Source of the DNA: Pseudomonas sp. Bc-h
GTDB taxonomy: Bacteria > Pseudomonadota > Gammaproteobacteria > Pseudomonadales > Pseudomonadaceae
Reading direction: 5' to 3'
Assembly: GCF_002080045.1 (NCBI RefSeq)
Contig: NZ_MUIN01000002.1
Location: 311,251 to 375,250, forward strand
DNA: 64,000 nucleotides
Within the stretch, counting starts at the first letter, position 1. The number at the start of each line of letters is the position of its first letter. Of this stretch, positions 17,836-26,088 are shown piece after piece. Below the pieces are notes generated by a model. It ran no database searches. It was not told the origin of the DNA and worked only from the letters and a program-made list of their open reading frames with translations. A program made the translations under genes and the position numbers.

Positions 17836-18104
17836 TTGCCAACTTGCTCCCTCGCTATACACACAGAATGCTAGTTGTGAACAAAAAGAGAATCAAACGC
17901 TGCCGACGAATGTCGTGACGAAAATCTATACAAGATGAAGCCGCTGTACAGCTTTACGGATACTTATGTACTACTTCCTTCACGCCCACGCCTCACTCGC
18001 TTAGATATACCGCAAGGGATCGAGCCATCCAGGCGAGCATTCCGCCTGGCGCTTACTTCGCGTGATAATGAAGTAGTGTGAAGATATCGATAAGTGAAGT
18101 GGTA

Positions 18105-18281
18105 ATGAGTAATCGTAGCAAACGTCAAATTGCGAGTATCCGCACAGTGTATGAATGGCATTTGGAAATGGCAGCAAGGTTGGAGCTCAACGGGAAATTT
18201 GAAGAGGCGTCTGTTCACCTGGCACGAGCGAAACTACTTGAGCCTGCGCTCAAACAAACTGATGAGCACTGCAAGTGCTAA
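18105..18281 (+). CDS. Small hypothetical protein
   Basis: A 58-residue frame, MSNRSKRQIASIRTVYEWHLEMAARLELNGKFEEASVHLARAKLLE..., with one clear helix-turn-helix-like amphipathic pair resembling a single TPR hairpin. The ribosome binding site is weak (AAGTGAAG), so the call rests on composition. No family is recognised. Confidence 0.45.
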   Translation: MSNRSKRQIASIRTVYEWHLEMAARLELNGKFEEASVHLARAKLLEPALKQTDEHCKC

Positions 18282-18466
18282 CACTGCACAAACACAACTC
18301 CGGCGCCTATTCAGCAGAAGCCGCCCTTGAACGTCTGTGTCATCAGGCGCCGCTTGTGAGGTGACCGATGACCCTGGAGGTCGCCGTCAGTCTTTCAAGT
18401 TGAACAACACGCTGGCGGGCGGATTCTCATAGGGACAGACCGGTATGTTGCCGGCAAGGAGGAATC

Positions 18467-18709
18467 ATGAGCGTTGATACACAGCTTCAAGGTGGCACAG
18501 GTACAGACGATCCGGTTCCAGCATCGCCAGACCCGCTTTCCCCGGGCCGTACTGAGCTGAACCCGAGTGATCGTCCCGGCATCGACGAGCTTCCCGACAA
18601 CGAAGGGCAAATTCCGCTTGAGCAAGATGATGATGCGCCGCTGCAAGAGGAGATGGCGGATGTCGACGTCGACAACGCAGAATTCGACGATAGTCCTAAT
18701 CCACGCTAA
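18467..18709 (+). CDS. Small acidic, disordered hypothetical protein
   Basis: An 80-residue protein rich in Asp, Glu and Pro with almost no hydrophobic core (GTDDPVPASPDPLSPG, LEQDDDAPLQEEMADVDVD), so it is probably disordered. AAGGAGG before the ATG is one of the best ribosome binding sites in the window, which supports real expression. Small acidic proteins of this type are common in stress-gene clusters of pseudomonads, but I do not recognise a named family. Confidence 0.65.
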   Translation: MSVDTQLQGGTGTDDPVPASPDPLSPGRTELNPSDRPGIDELPDNEGQIPLEQDDDAPLQEEMADVDVDNAEFDDSPNPR

Positions 18710-18803
18710 CTCGGGCTCATCGTGGCGTCCTTCAGGGACGCCACTCTCCGCCGATCGATGGGGTCTGCTCCGTCAGTCTACTCACAGCAAAGGAACCGCT
18801 GTC

Positions 18804-19601
18804 ATGCCGAACTGCTTTCTTTCCCGGGTAACGTTGTCCGCCGCGTGCGGGTTGCTATGTGCCTGCGTAGCCAATACCAAATCCCCTGTTGACGCCCCGG
18901 GTAATCCGGAATCGACACAAACCCATGTTCTTGAGGCGGGTGCAGCCATGCTTCAGGCCAAACCTCCGATAGACGCCCTCAACGCCTATCTAGATGGTTT
19001 CCATTTCTATAACGGTCACCCTCAAGCCCAAATGGAGGCGCATCACTACTGCTCAATCCTCAACGAGGATGTGATCCAGTGCATGATCTTTGACGGCAAT
19101 ACCAACACGGCGAAAATCATGGGCGTCGAATACATCATCGACGAGAAATTATTCGCTTCACTTCCGGATACAGAAAAAGCGATGTGGCACAGCCATGGCT
19201 ATGAGGTTTCGTCTGGACAATTGGTAGCGCCGGGAATACCTGGGCCTGCTGAACACGCACTGATGGAACGGTTGGCACACACCTACGGGAAGACTTGGCA
19301 CACTTGGCATACGGATCAAGATAAGCGCCTGCCGCTTGGGGTGCCCCAACTGATGATGGGGTTCACCTCAGAGGGCCAGGCGGATCCAGCCATGGTAAAA
19401 CAGCGCAACGACCGGATGGGCGTGGATACTACGACAATCAAAGCCCAACGTTCGGATATCCGCATTCCAACCCCAGATCCGAAGGCCAACGGCTGGCAAT
19501 ATGGGAAAGTCATCCAGATCAGCGATCCTACCGGGCAAAATATCCACTCTCACCCTGACGCACCGACCGCTCCCAAGCAAAACAGCCGTTCTAGCCAGTG
19601 A
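18804..19601 (+). CDS. OBAP (DUF1264) family lipoprotein
   Basis: A 265-residue protein of the oil-body-associated family, whose bacterial role is unknown. Family segments are plain: YLDGFHFYNGHP, HHYCSILNEDVIQC, GVEYIIDEKLFASLP, WHSHGYEVSSGQLVAPGIP and YGKTWHTWHTDQ with PLGVPQLMMGFT. An N-terminal hydrophobic segment ending LCAC (Cys 21) is a lipobox, so the mature protein is probably a lipoprotein. The start at 18804 follows AAAGGAA; earlier in-frame Met codons precede sequence belonging to the acidic gene upstream. Plant OBAPs bind lipid bodies, so a lipid-surface role here is only an analogy. Confidence 0.85.
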   Translation: MPNCFLSRVTLSAACGLLCACVANTKSPVDAPGNPESTQTHVLEAGAAMLQAKPPIDALNAYLDGFHFYNGHPQAQMEAHHYCSILNEDVIQCMIFDGNTNTAKIMGVEYIIDEKLFASLPDTEKAMWHSHGYEVSSGQLVAPGIPGPAEHALMERLAHTYGKTWHTWHTDQDKRLPLGVPQLMMGFTSEGQADPAMVKQRNDRMGVDTTTIKAQRSDIRIPTPDPKANGWQYGKVIQISDPTGQNIHSHPDAPTAPKQNSRSSQ

Positions 19602-19800
19602 CACCTGGCCGCCAGCCAGGCGTCGCGCGAAGCACCGCTTGAGGTGACTCATCAACGCTGCGACAGATTGTGCTGCGTCAGCTATAAATCATGGCGCGGA
19701 TTTTTTGCGCCCGCCGGCTTGAGTGTCCGGTGATGTCTAGCATCCGTTTCCCGGGGCCGATGTCCGAGATGTGAATTCCACCCATTTGCAGGGATGAGCT

Positions 19801-20493
19801 ATGAAGAAAAGAGGAACGAAATTCTGGCTGTGGTCTGATTGCCAATTGCAGTCAACGCTGCGACGGGTAACAGCCGATTGCGGTATCCAAATAGAGCTTC
19901 AGGCACGTTCCTCGCGCAAATCCATCATTCAGTTGTTCGTGGGGGTTTATGACGGGAGGGGTTTGCCGCTCGTGGAAGAATACTACGCCCACTGCCCAGA
20001 GGAATCGGTCACACAAGCCTTGGAATGGGGCCAGAAGCGAGCCCATTTCCTCACAGAATCTATAAGCAACAAGCCGCGAAGCAGGATATGGCCCATCAGC
20101 TTGCGAGATGCCTCCAACGATGCGCTGGCCAGGTCACAGATTGAAACAACCTGGTCGAGAGCTGCTTTCATGAACCAGGCACAGGCCGCCCAGGCTCGTT
20201 ATCAAAAAGCCTGTCGGGCCATGGTAGACATCATGAAAAAAACGAAGGTCGCCAAAGAGGATTGGGAAAAATGCCGCGTGGAGCTAAACGCGGCAATTGA
20301 TCAGAGGGCTGCAGTGCTCAGGCTTAATGGACTTTCGATGTACCTAGGTTCTGAGGCCGGTCCATTGTCTGAGCCGAGCGCCTGCGCTATCTGCTCGGAC
20401 AATTATCAGCAGCCCTGTGTCTCACAGGGCCACGAGCAGCAGTACCAAGTCGCAGAGTCCCCCCATAAAATGTCCGGGACGTCGTCTGACTAA
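19801..20493 (+). CDS. Hypothetical protein with a coiled middle region
   Basis: A 230-residue soluble protein. The first 90 residues look like a compact beta-rich domain (SIIQLFVGVYDGRGLPLVEEYY). Residues 105-180 form a long charged helix (QAQAAQARYQKACRAMVDIMKK..KEDWEKCRVELN), and the tail contains a CAICSDN..C cluster. AGGGATGAG precedes the ATG. No family is recognised. It lies between the OBAP lipoprotein and the heat-shock gene in the same direction. Confidence 0.6.
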   Translation: MKKRGTKFWLWSDCQLQSTLRRVTADCGIQIELQARSSRKSIIQLFVGVYDGRGLPLVEEYYAHCPEESVTQALEWGQKRAHFLTESISNKPRSRIWPISLRDASNDALARSQIETTWSRAAFMNQAQAAQARYQKACRAMVDIMKKTKVAKEDWEKCRVELNAAIDQRAAVLRLNGLSMYLGSEAGPLSEPSACAICSDNYQQPCVSQGHEQQYQVAESPHKMSGTSSD

Positions 20494-20701
20494 TCCTAAG
20501 CGCATCGAGCCTGGCAATACCCCCGTGTAATCGGCTTCATTTCCCCCATTCGTTTCGCAGAGACGTGTGCACTCCAATCCATACCAGGCATGTGCTTATG
20601 AAGACACGCCGCCATGCCAACGCGCTGACAGCAGACCTCCTCCGAAGCATGCGAGAAGTACCCCCAACCTTGAATAGCGAAAAAAATTTTCCGAACCTCC
20701 T

Positions 20702-20730
20702 CTTGAAACCCTTTTGCCCGAACCTACATT
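20702..20730 (+). promoter_or_regulatory. Candidate sigma-32 heat-shock promoter
   Basis: CTTGAAA at 20702-20708 matches the sigma-32 -35 element exactly. After a 14-base spacer, CCTACATT at 20723-20730 resembles the -10 element CCCCATNT. It lies about 65-95 bases before the small heat-shock gene. A perfect inverted repeat CCCGAA-N6-TTCGGG (20717-20734) overlaps the -10 and could bind a repressor. Confidence 0.5.
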
Positions 20731-20738
20731 CGGGATTA

Positions 20739-20761
20739 CGCGATGCCGAAATCGGGTCGCG
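20739..20761 (+). promoter_or_regulatory. Leader hairpin upstream of the heat-shock gene
   Basis: CGCGA-TG-CCG-AAAT-CGG-G-TCGCG can fold into a stable stem with a small internal loop in the predicted 5' leader. A second short hairpin (GGAG-AAAA-CTC) lies just before the AGGAG ribosome binding site. Leaders of small heat-shock genes often contain RNA thermometers. The stem is visible in sequence but the function is inferred. Confidence 0.35.
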
Positions 20762-20796
20762 TCTTAATCACTTGGAGAAAACTCAGGAGATTTGTC

Positions 20797-21255
20797 ATGG
20801 CTACTACACTTTCGTTGGCACCACTGTTCCGTCAGTCCGTAGGCTTTGACCGTTTTAACGATCTTTTCGAATCGGCGCTCCGTAGCGAGGCCAACAATGC
20901 CTATCCTCCTCACAACGTCGAGAAGCACGGTGAAAATGAATACCGCATTGTCATTGCGGCGGCTGGCTTGACCGAGGACGATATAAACATACAAGTCGAG
21001 AAAGGCGTTCTTACAGTCGCTGGCGGGAAACGCGAAACAGAACAGGAAGTGACGTACCTCCACCAGGGCATTGCCCAGAGGGCCTTTCGGTTGTCGTTCC
21101 GTCTTGCGGATCACATCGAAGTGCAAGGCGCAGCGCTGAGCGATGGCTTGCTGAGCATCAATCTGCTCCGCGTCGTTCCGGAGGAAGCCAAACCACGGCG
21201 TATCGAGATCGGTGGCTCGTCCAAGCCCGACCTCAAAGCTGTTAGCTCGCAATAA
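20797..21255 (+). CDS. Small heat-shock protein, Hsp20/IbpA family
   Basis: An ATP-independent holdase that binds unfolding proteins in the cytoplasm. 152 residues: an N-terminal LFRQSVGFDRFNDLFESA as in IbpA, the alpha-crystallin domain at about 38-130 (PPHNVEKHGENEYRIVIAAAGL, EKGVLTVAGGKRE, GIAQRAFRLSFRLADHIEVQGA) and the C-terminal tail with EEAKPRRIEI. The core motif reads LSDGLLSINLLR, with DGLL where many family members have NGVL. AGGAG before 20797 sets the start. Transcription is likely from the sigma-32-type promoter upstream, and a strong terminator follows. Confidence 0.92.
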   Translation: MATTLSLAPLFRQSVGFDRFNDLFESALRSEANNAYPPHNVEKHGENEYRIVIAAAGLTEDDINIQVEKGVLTVAGGKRETEQEVTYLHQGIAQRAFRLSFRLADHIEVQGAALSDGLLSINLLRVVPEEAKPRRIEIGGSSKPDLKAVSSQ

Positions 21256-21262
21256 GTGCGAC

Positions 21263-21290
21263 AGAGGCGCTCTTCGGAGCGCCTCTTTTT
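21263..21290 (+). terminator. Rho-independent terminator after hsp20
   Basis: A perfect 10-bp stem AGAGGCGCTC/GAGCGCCTCT closed by a TTCG tetraloop and followed by five T. It lies 8 bases after the hsp20 stop and just before the 3' end of the convergent LysR gene. Confidence 0.9.
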
Positions 21291-21299
21291 CCTGGGCCG

Positions 21300-22217
21300 T
21301 CAGCGTAATCCCTTGCTCTCAAACAACTCCACAAGCCACTCCACGAAGACCCTTACACGTGCACTGAGGTGCCGATTGGGCGAATAAACGATATAGATCG
21401 GGTTCGGCTCCAGCGACCAGTCCTCCAGCAACTGCACCAGTGCACCGGACTTGAAGTGCGGCTCGGCCATGAACGTCAATGTCTGCAACACGCCCATACC
21501 GGCGAGGGCGGCAGCAAGCAGAGCGTTGGAGTCGTTTACCGAAATGAAGTAGTTCGCATCTACCGAGATGCGCTCGTCGCCTTTGACAAACTCCACAGGC
21601 AAGCGCCGATTGGTTCCGGCAAAAAAATAGCGAACCATCTGATGGTTCGCTTCCAGATCTATTGGGTGCGAGGGAGTGCCATGAGCGGCGAGATATTCGG
21701 GCGTCGCGCAGGTGACGAACGTGAGGCTACCCAGGCGTCTGGCTATCAACGACAGATCGTTTAACGCGCCGCCGCGAATGACGCAGTCGACCCGATCACC
21801 GAGCAGGTCAACCGGCCTGTCGCTTACGCCAATGTCCAGCTGCAACTGCGGGTAGCGTCTCTGAAAATCCGGGAGTGCGGGCAACACCAGCATAGTCGCC
21901 ATGGTCGAGCCCATATCCACACGCAATCGACCATGAGGACGGGCCTGGGCGCTGGCCAGATCTGACTCAGCCTCCAGCCACTGATCCACCACTCGCACCA
22001 TGCGTTCATAGTAAGCGGTGCCATCGTTGGTAAGCGAGATACGTCGCGTGGTGCGGTTGAGTAACTTCACGCGCAGATGAATTTCCAGCGATTGGATATG
22101 TTTGGTGACGGTGTTGCGCGGAAGGTTCAGCGTTTGCGCCGCCTTGATGAAGCTTCCGGCTTCCACAACCTGGATAAACGCTTTGACTGCGTTGAAGTAG
22201 TCCACGTCGTCACTCAC
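21300..22217 (-). CDS. LysR family transcriptional regulator
   Basis: A 305-residue LysR-type regulator. The N-terminal winged helix is clear (AVKAFIQVVEAGSFIKAAQTLNLPRNTVTKHIQSLEIHLRVKLLNRTTRRISLT), followed by the substrate-binding region (GRLRVDMGSTMATMLVLPALPDFQRRYPQLQLDIGVSDRPVDLLGDRVDCVIRGG). This subgroup typically represses or activates an adjacent SDR or quinone-reductase gene. It is divergent from the SDR at 22365 across a 147-bp spacer, and a degraded quinone-reductase gene follows that SDR. Confidence 0.92.
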   Translation of the reverse strand: MSDDVDYFNAVKAFIQVVEAGSFIKAAQTLNLPRNTVTKHIQSLEIHLRVKLLNRTTRRISLTNDGTAYYERMVRVVDQWLEAESDLASAQARPHGRLRVDMGSTMATMLVLPALPDFQRRYPQLQLDIGVSDRPVDLLGDRVDCVIRGGALNDLSLIARRLGSLTFVTCATPEYLAAHGTPSHPIDLEANHQMVRYFFAGTNRRLPVEFVKGDERISVDANYFISVNDSNALLAAALAGMGVLQTLTFMAEPHFKSGALVQLLEDWSLEPNPIYIVYSPNRHLSARVRVFVEWLVELFESKGLR

Positions 22218-22364
22218 TCATCAGATAAAGGCTAAATCGATTAGCCCGCATAAAGGAACAGTGGTGTCCTTTTTAGCTAATTTATCCCGTCGACGCTATC
22301 TCATACATTGAACTCACCGAAACGAAGCCACCCATTCCGGTTGGCTCCAAGTGGGGTTAGATAG

Positions 22365-23114
22365 ATGACTCAGCAACTCAAAGGTAAGGTAGCACTGGTC
22401 ACTGGCGGCTCTCGTGGCATTGGCGCTGCCATCGCGAAACGTCTCGCAGCAGATGGCGCGCATGTCGCGTTCAGCTACGCGAAATCCCCGGAGCAAGCGC
22501 AAAACGTGGTCGCCGAGATTGAGCGTCATGGCGTGCAGGCACTGGCTATCAAAGCCGACCAAGGTGACACCGCGCAGGTCATCGCGCTGGTCAAACAGGT
22601 TCATCAACACTTCGGTCGCCTGGACATCCTGATCAACAGCGCTGGCGTTTTCGTCACGGGCTCAGTGGGTGCTTCTGACGCGGACATCGCAGCATTCGAC
22701 CGCCAGCAAGCGGTCAACGTCGGCGGTGTCGTGACGGCAGTACGCACGGCAGTCGGCCTGATGAACGAAGGTGGACGGATCATTTCCTTGGGCACGACTG
22801 GCGCTGACCACGTGCCATTCCCGGGTGCTGCCGACTACGTAGCGACCAAAGCTGCCGTGGCTGCTTACACCCGTGGCTGGGCCCGCGATCTGGGGCCCCG
22901 CAACATCACGGTGAATATCATCCAGCCGGGTGCGATCAACACCGAGATGAACCCTGAAACCGCCGACCATGCTCCGTTTCTAGCGGGTCTGGCAGCGCTG
23001 GGCCGCTACGGTCAGCCGGAAGACATCGCCGCAGCTGTGTCCTTCCTGGCAGGGCCCGAGGCTTCGTACATCACCGGCGCCACGCTCAACGTCGATGGCG
23101 GCCAGAGCGCCTGA
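22365..23114 (+). CDS. Short-chain dehydrogenase, 3-oxoacyl-ACP-reductase-like
   Basis: A 249-residue SDR with TGGSRGIG at 13-20, NSAG at 91-94 where NNAG is usual, and Y158-V-A-T-K162 as the catalytic pair. It ends in VDGGQSA and keeps PGAINTEMNPE, a substrate-loop sequence frequent in SDRs induced beside LysR regulators. The ribosome binding site is weak (GGGGTTAGATAG). The divergent LysR gene is its probable controller. It immediately precedes a quinone-oxidoreductase remnant, so the intact locus may once have held both enzymes. Confidence 0.88.
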   Translation: MTQQLKGKVALVTGGSRGIGAAIAKRLAADGAHVAFSYAKSPEQAQNVVAEIERHGVQALAIKADQGDTAQVIALVKQVHQHFGRLDILINSAGVFVTGSVGASDADIAAFDRQQAVNVGGVVTAVRTAVGLMNEGGRIISLGTTGADHVPFPGAADYVATKAAVAAYTRGWARDLGPRNITVNIIQPGAINTEMNPETADHAPFLAGLAALGRYGQPEDIAAAVSFLAGPEASYITGATLNVDGGQSA

Positions 23115-23129
23115 TCGACCTCTCATCCT

Positions 23130-23690
23130 GAGATCCGATCGTGTGGGCTATTCTTCGCGTATGCAGATCGTCGGGTAATCGATGTCAGCGCACTAATCAA
23201 GCTTCCCGACGATATCTCCAGCGTGCAGGCCGCCGGGCTGCTGTCCAAAGGTCTTACTGCATGGGCGCTGGTCAAGCAGGTGCATGGGGTTCGAGCCGTT
23301 GAAACCGCGGTTGTGCATGGCGCCTCGGGTGGACCAGGCAGCCTGCTCGCACATTGGGCCAAATCCTTGGGGGCCAACGTTACCGCCACCGTTGGGTCAG
23401 CCGGCAAGGCCCGAATCGTCGAGAGTTGGGGGCCGGATCTTGTATTGCGTTCCGATGGGGCGGATCTGGCACAACGGATCAGAGCCTTGAGCGGTGGGTA
23501 TGGTGTCGACGTGGTTTACGACCTGGTCGGTCGACAGACGCTGGATCCAGGACATGGCGGCGTCGGAGTTGTATGAGCGTTTCCGGGAGGGTGCTCTGGG
23601 GCACTTGCAACTTGCTCGCTATCGCCTGGAAGAAGCGGCATTCGCTCATGCGATATTGCAGCCCGCAAACACACCGGGTCGATTCTGTTG
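23130..23690 (+). pseudogene. Quinone oxidoreductase (zinc-type ADH family) remnant
   Basis: The reading CGLFFAYADRRVIDVSALIKLPDDISSVQAAGLLSKGLTAWAL, then VVHGASGGPGSLLAHWAKSLGANV and GYGVDVVYDLVGRQT, is the middle of a medium-chain quinone reductase, including its NADPH-binding segment. The first 80-100 residues are absent: the match begins directly after the SDR. Past DLVGRQT about 50-60 family residues are missing. The C-terminal piece ELYERFREGALGHLQLARYRLEEAAFAHAILQ appears in the next frame to about 23690. The gene is therefore truncated at the 5' end, internally deleted and frameshifted, and cannot give an active enzyme. Confidence 0.75.
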
Positions 23691-23813
23691 ACCCCCTGAT
23701 GTGCTAACCACCAAGCGTCGCATCGTTCACTCGAGTCACTGTCCCAGGTTCGCGAGGGCTTATGCGCCAAGAAGCCGGGGAGACAGCCTCTTTTCACCAC
23801 CAAAGGAAACGTC

Positions 23814-24215
23814 ATGACTGACTCCAATGAAGCATCAAAGACGGCTATCGAACCTGACTACAACACCCTCCTGTGCGCCAATCTGCAGCGGGTATTCAAT
23901 GAGCGAGACGATATAAAGAGGAATGCTGCCGTCCACGAGCTTTTCTCTGCTGAGCCGACAATGTATGAACCAACGGGCATCGTCATTGGCCGATCCGCGA
24001 TCTCAGATGTTGCGGGCGCACTTCTCAAACAATTCGGGCCCGATTTTTCTTTTGTGCCTGATGGCGTTGCAGTGGGGCATCACGGATTAGGATATTTGAG
24101 ATGGCGCGCAGGCCCAGCCAACGGGCCGGTCGTCGTGAGTGGTGTAGATGCGGCAGAAGTCAGCGATGGCAGAATCCTACGTTTGTGGGTCTTGTTGGAT
24201 GCGCCGCAGGGCTGA
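23814..24215 (+). CDS. NTF2-like/SnoaL-like domain protein
   Basis: A 133-residue protein with the cone-shaped NTF2-like layout: an N-terminal helix (YNTLLCANLQRVFNERDD), AVHELFSAEPTMYEPTGIVIGRSAISDVAGALLKQF, then beta strands (FVPDGVAVGHHGLGYLRWRAG and GVDAAEVSDGRILRLWVLLD). Such proteins are small isomerases, dehydratases or binding proteins, and the sequence does not identify which. AAAGGAAA precedes the ATG. It stands alone between the quinone-reductase remnant and the DUF1254 gene. Confidence 0.75.
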   Translation: MTDSNEASKTAIEPDYNTLLCANLQRVFNERDDIKRNAAVHELFSAEPTMYEPTGIVIGRSAISDVAGALLKQFGPDFSFVPDGVAVGHHGLGYLRWRAGPANGPVVVSGVDAAEVSDGRILRLWVLLDAPQG

Positions 24216-24467
24216 AAGAAAATAGATGCCATGGCGAAGACCAAGGCCTGGTACGGATGCTCGGCCTTGAGCGTCCGCTATCGAGCCAAAGCTCTCTATC
24301 GAATGTCGAAAGCCAACCAAAAATTGCGCATTGGCAACGTTTCCTACGCCATCCAATTGCAGTCCCGAGCAATGGGGCTTTTCGTGTTGCATGGAAGTTT
24401 CGACCCGGATCAGCCAACAGCGCTGCTGGATCAGGTTGTGTCTGAGTTTTTGCACGGAGCGATTTCG

Positions 24468-25574
24468 ATGAATGCACTGGCACCCGCTGCTTTCCTGTTG
24501 AGCTTACTGGCAACGAGTATTCATGTTGCGCAGGCCGACGAAAAAACGCCCCTGCTCAGCTTGGATGCGGCCCGAAAACTTGAGTCGACGCTGGTCAACG
24601 AAAAGAACGTTGCTGTGACCCCTGAGAACTTCGCCTTCGCCGTGCTGGACGAGTCCATGCAGAATGAAGTGAAGCTCGGAGCGACCAACAAATTTTACAA
24701 TCACCGTAAACCGATGGAGCTCGATAAGCAGCCTGCCGTATTGATGAATCGCGATACGCTGTATTCCTTCGCCATCATCGATGCGTCTCACGGCGCCACT
24801 ATCCATGTGCCCAAAGGCGATGGCCGTTACACCTCGGTACACGTCATGCAGCATGATCATGTCACCGACAATGTCTATTACGGCGGGGGTGAATACGCCA
24901 TCGACCCGAAAACCGTTACTGATTTCGTCGTGGTCAATATCCGCACTCAAGTGAACCCAAATGATCCAGCAGACGTGGCAAAGGCCAATGCCATCCAGGA
25001 TGAGTACAAGGTCAGCTTTCCGTCCGGTTATACACCGAAGGCCTTCAAGGCCATTGATTGGAATCAGGAGCAACTCAAGCAAATCAAAGCGCACTACGTG
25101 GAGTCCGCCGATACCCGTGGCGTAAGCAAAACCATGGGAGCTCGCGGCACGATCTCTCAAGATGACATCAATGTGGGGGCTGCCGTGGCGACCGGACTGT
25201 TGCCCGACCAACACGCCTGGTATTCCTTCAAGTCGTACAAGGTCAAGAAAGACATCTGCTATGCCGCGACTTACCCGGTACCGGGCATGACCAACCCTCA
25301 ATTGGGTTTCTATTCAATGACGATGTACGGTGACGATCTGTACCTGCACACCGAGGAAGGCTCCAGCCTTTCGAACCATGAGATCGTACCCGACAAGGAT
25401 GGCAAGACGTTCACCCTGCATTTCGGTAATCCACAAACCTGCGGAAAAGATGCAAACAACCTGCTGATCGCACCGACTGACAACTGGACGCTGGCGTTCC
25501 GGGTTTACATGCCGGACAAGTCCGTGCAGAACAACGAGTACAAGTTGCCTGAGCCAAAACCTGTCACTCATTGA
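24468..25574 (+). CDS. DUF1254/DUF1214 domain exported protein
   Basis: A 368-residue protein with a signal peptide (MNALAPAAFLLSLLATSIHVAQA, cleavage near 23), so it is periplasmic or secreted. The DUF1254 part is near 80-150 (NHRKPMELDKQPAVLMNRDTLYSFAIIDAS, GRYTSVHVMQHDHVTDNVYYGGGEYAID). The C-terminal DUF1214 part contains PQLGFYSMTMYGDDLYLHTEEGSSLSNHEIVPDKDGKTFTLHFG. The biochemical role of this family is not known to me. The start at 24468 was chosen because it begins the signal sequence. The frame extends upstream to 24231 without protein-like sequence. Confidence 0.85.
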   Translation: MNALAPAAFLLSLLATSIHVAQADEKTPLLSLDAARKLESTLVNEKNVAVTPENFAFAVLDESMQNEVKLGATNKFYNHRKPMELDKQPAVLMNRDTLYSFAIIDASHGATIHVPKGDGRYTSVHVMQHDHVTDNVYYGGGEYAIDPKTVTDFVVVNIRTQVNPNDPADVAKANAIQDEYKVSFPSGYTPKAFKAIDWNQEQLKQIKAHYVESADTRGVSKTMGARGTISQDDINVGAAVATGLLPDQHAWYSFKSYKVKKDICYAATYPVPGMTNPQLGFYSMTMYGDDLYLHTEEGSSLSNHEIVPDKDGKTFTLHFGNPQTCGKDANNLLIAPTDNWTLAFRVYMPDKSVQNNEYKLPEPKPVTH

Positions 25575-25635
25575 TCACCTAACCCAAGAAAGAACAAGTA
25601 TGGAGACTGACCAGGATTACTGGGGTGCGGGAGGT

Positions 25636-26088
25636 TCAAGAGCGGGCATCCCGCTTCAGAAGCTTTGCAACCGCTCTGACCGCCAGTGGATACCCGTCTG
25701 CACCCAAACCGCAAATCACCGCGCTGGCGACACTCGACATGATCGAATGGCGATGCAGTTCGTCACGGGCATGGATGTTGGACAGATGCAGCTCAATCAG
25801 CGGGGCCTTGATGAGCTTCAAGGCATCAAGCACAGGGATGGAGTGAAATGACAGCCCGGCTGGATTGATGATGACGGCCGCATTCTGCTCAAACGCTTCC
25901 TGAATCCAGTCCACCATTACACCTTCGTGGTTGGTTTGCCGGAACTCGCATTGCAAATCAAGCTCTGCCGCTAGCGCATGACACGCCTCCTGAATTTCAA
26001 CGAGTGTTGTGTGACCGTAAATGTGCGGCTCACGACGGCCCAACATGTTCAGGTTAGGGCCATTGAGGATAAAGACTGTGCGATTCAT
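25636..26088 (-). CDS. aroQ: Type II 3-dehydroquinate dehydratase
   Basis: Interconverts 3-dehydroquinate and 3-dehydroshikimate. 150 residues with the type II signature: NGPNLNMLGRREPHIYG (catalytic Tyr 24, active-site loop Arg), NPAGLSFHSIPVLDAL, SNIHARDE (catalytic His 106), and RHSIMSS with Arg 113. The ATG overlaps the stop of the upstream MHS transporter by ATGA, so translation is probably coupled. Coupling to a transporter with a divergent LysR suggests use in catabolism of quinate or shikimate (the QuiB role) rather than housekeeping aromatic synthesis; that is inference. Confidence 0.93.
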   Translation of the reverse strand: MNRTVFILNGPNLNMLGRREPHIYGHTTLVEIQEACHALAAELDLQCEFRQTNHEGVMVDWIQEAFEQNAAVIINPAGLSFHSIPVLDALKLIKAPLIELHLSNIHARDELHRHSIMSSVASAVICGLGADGYPLAVRAVAKLLKRDARS

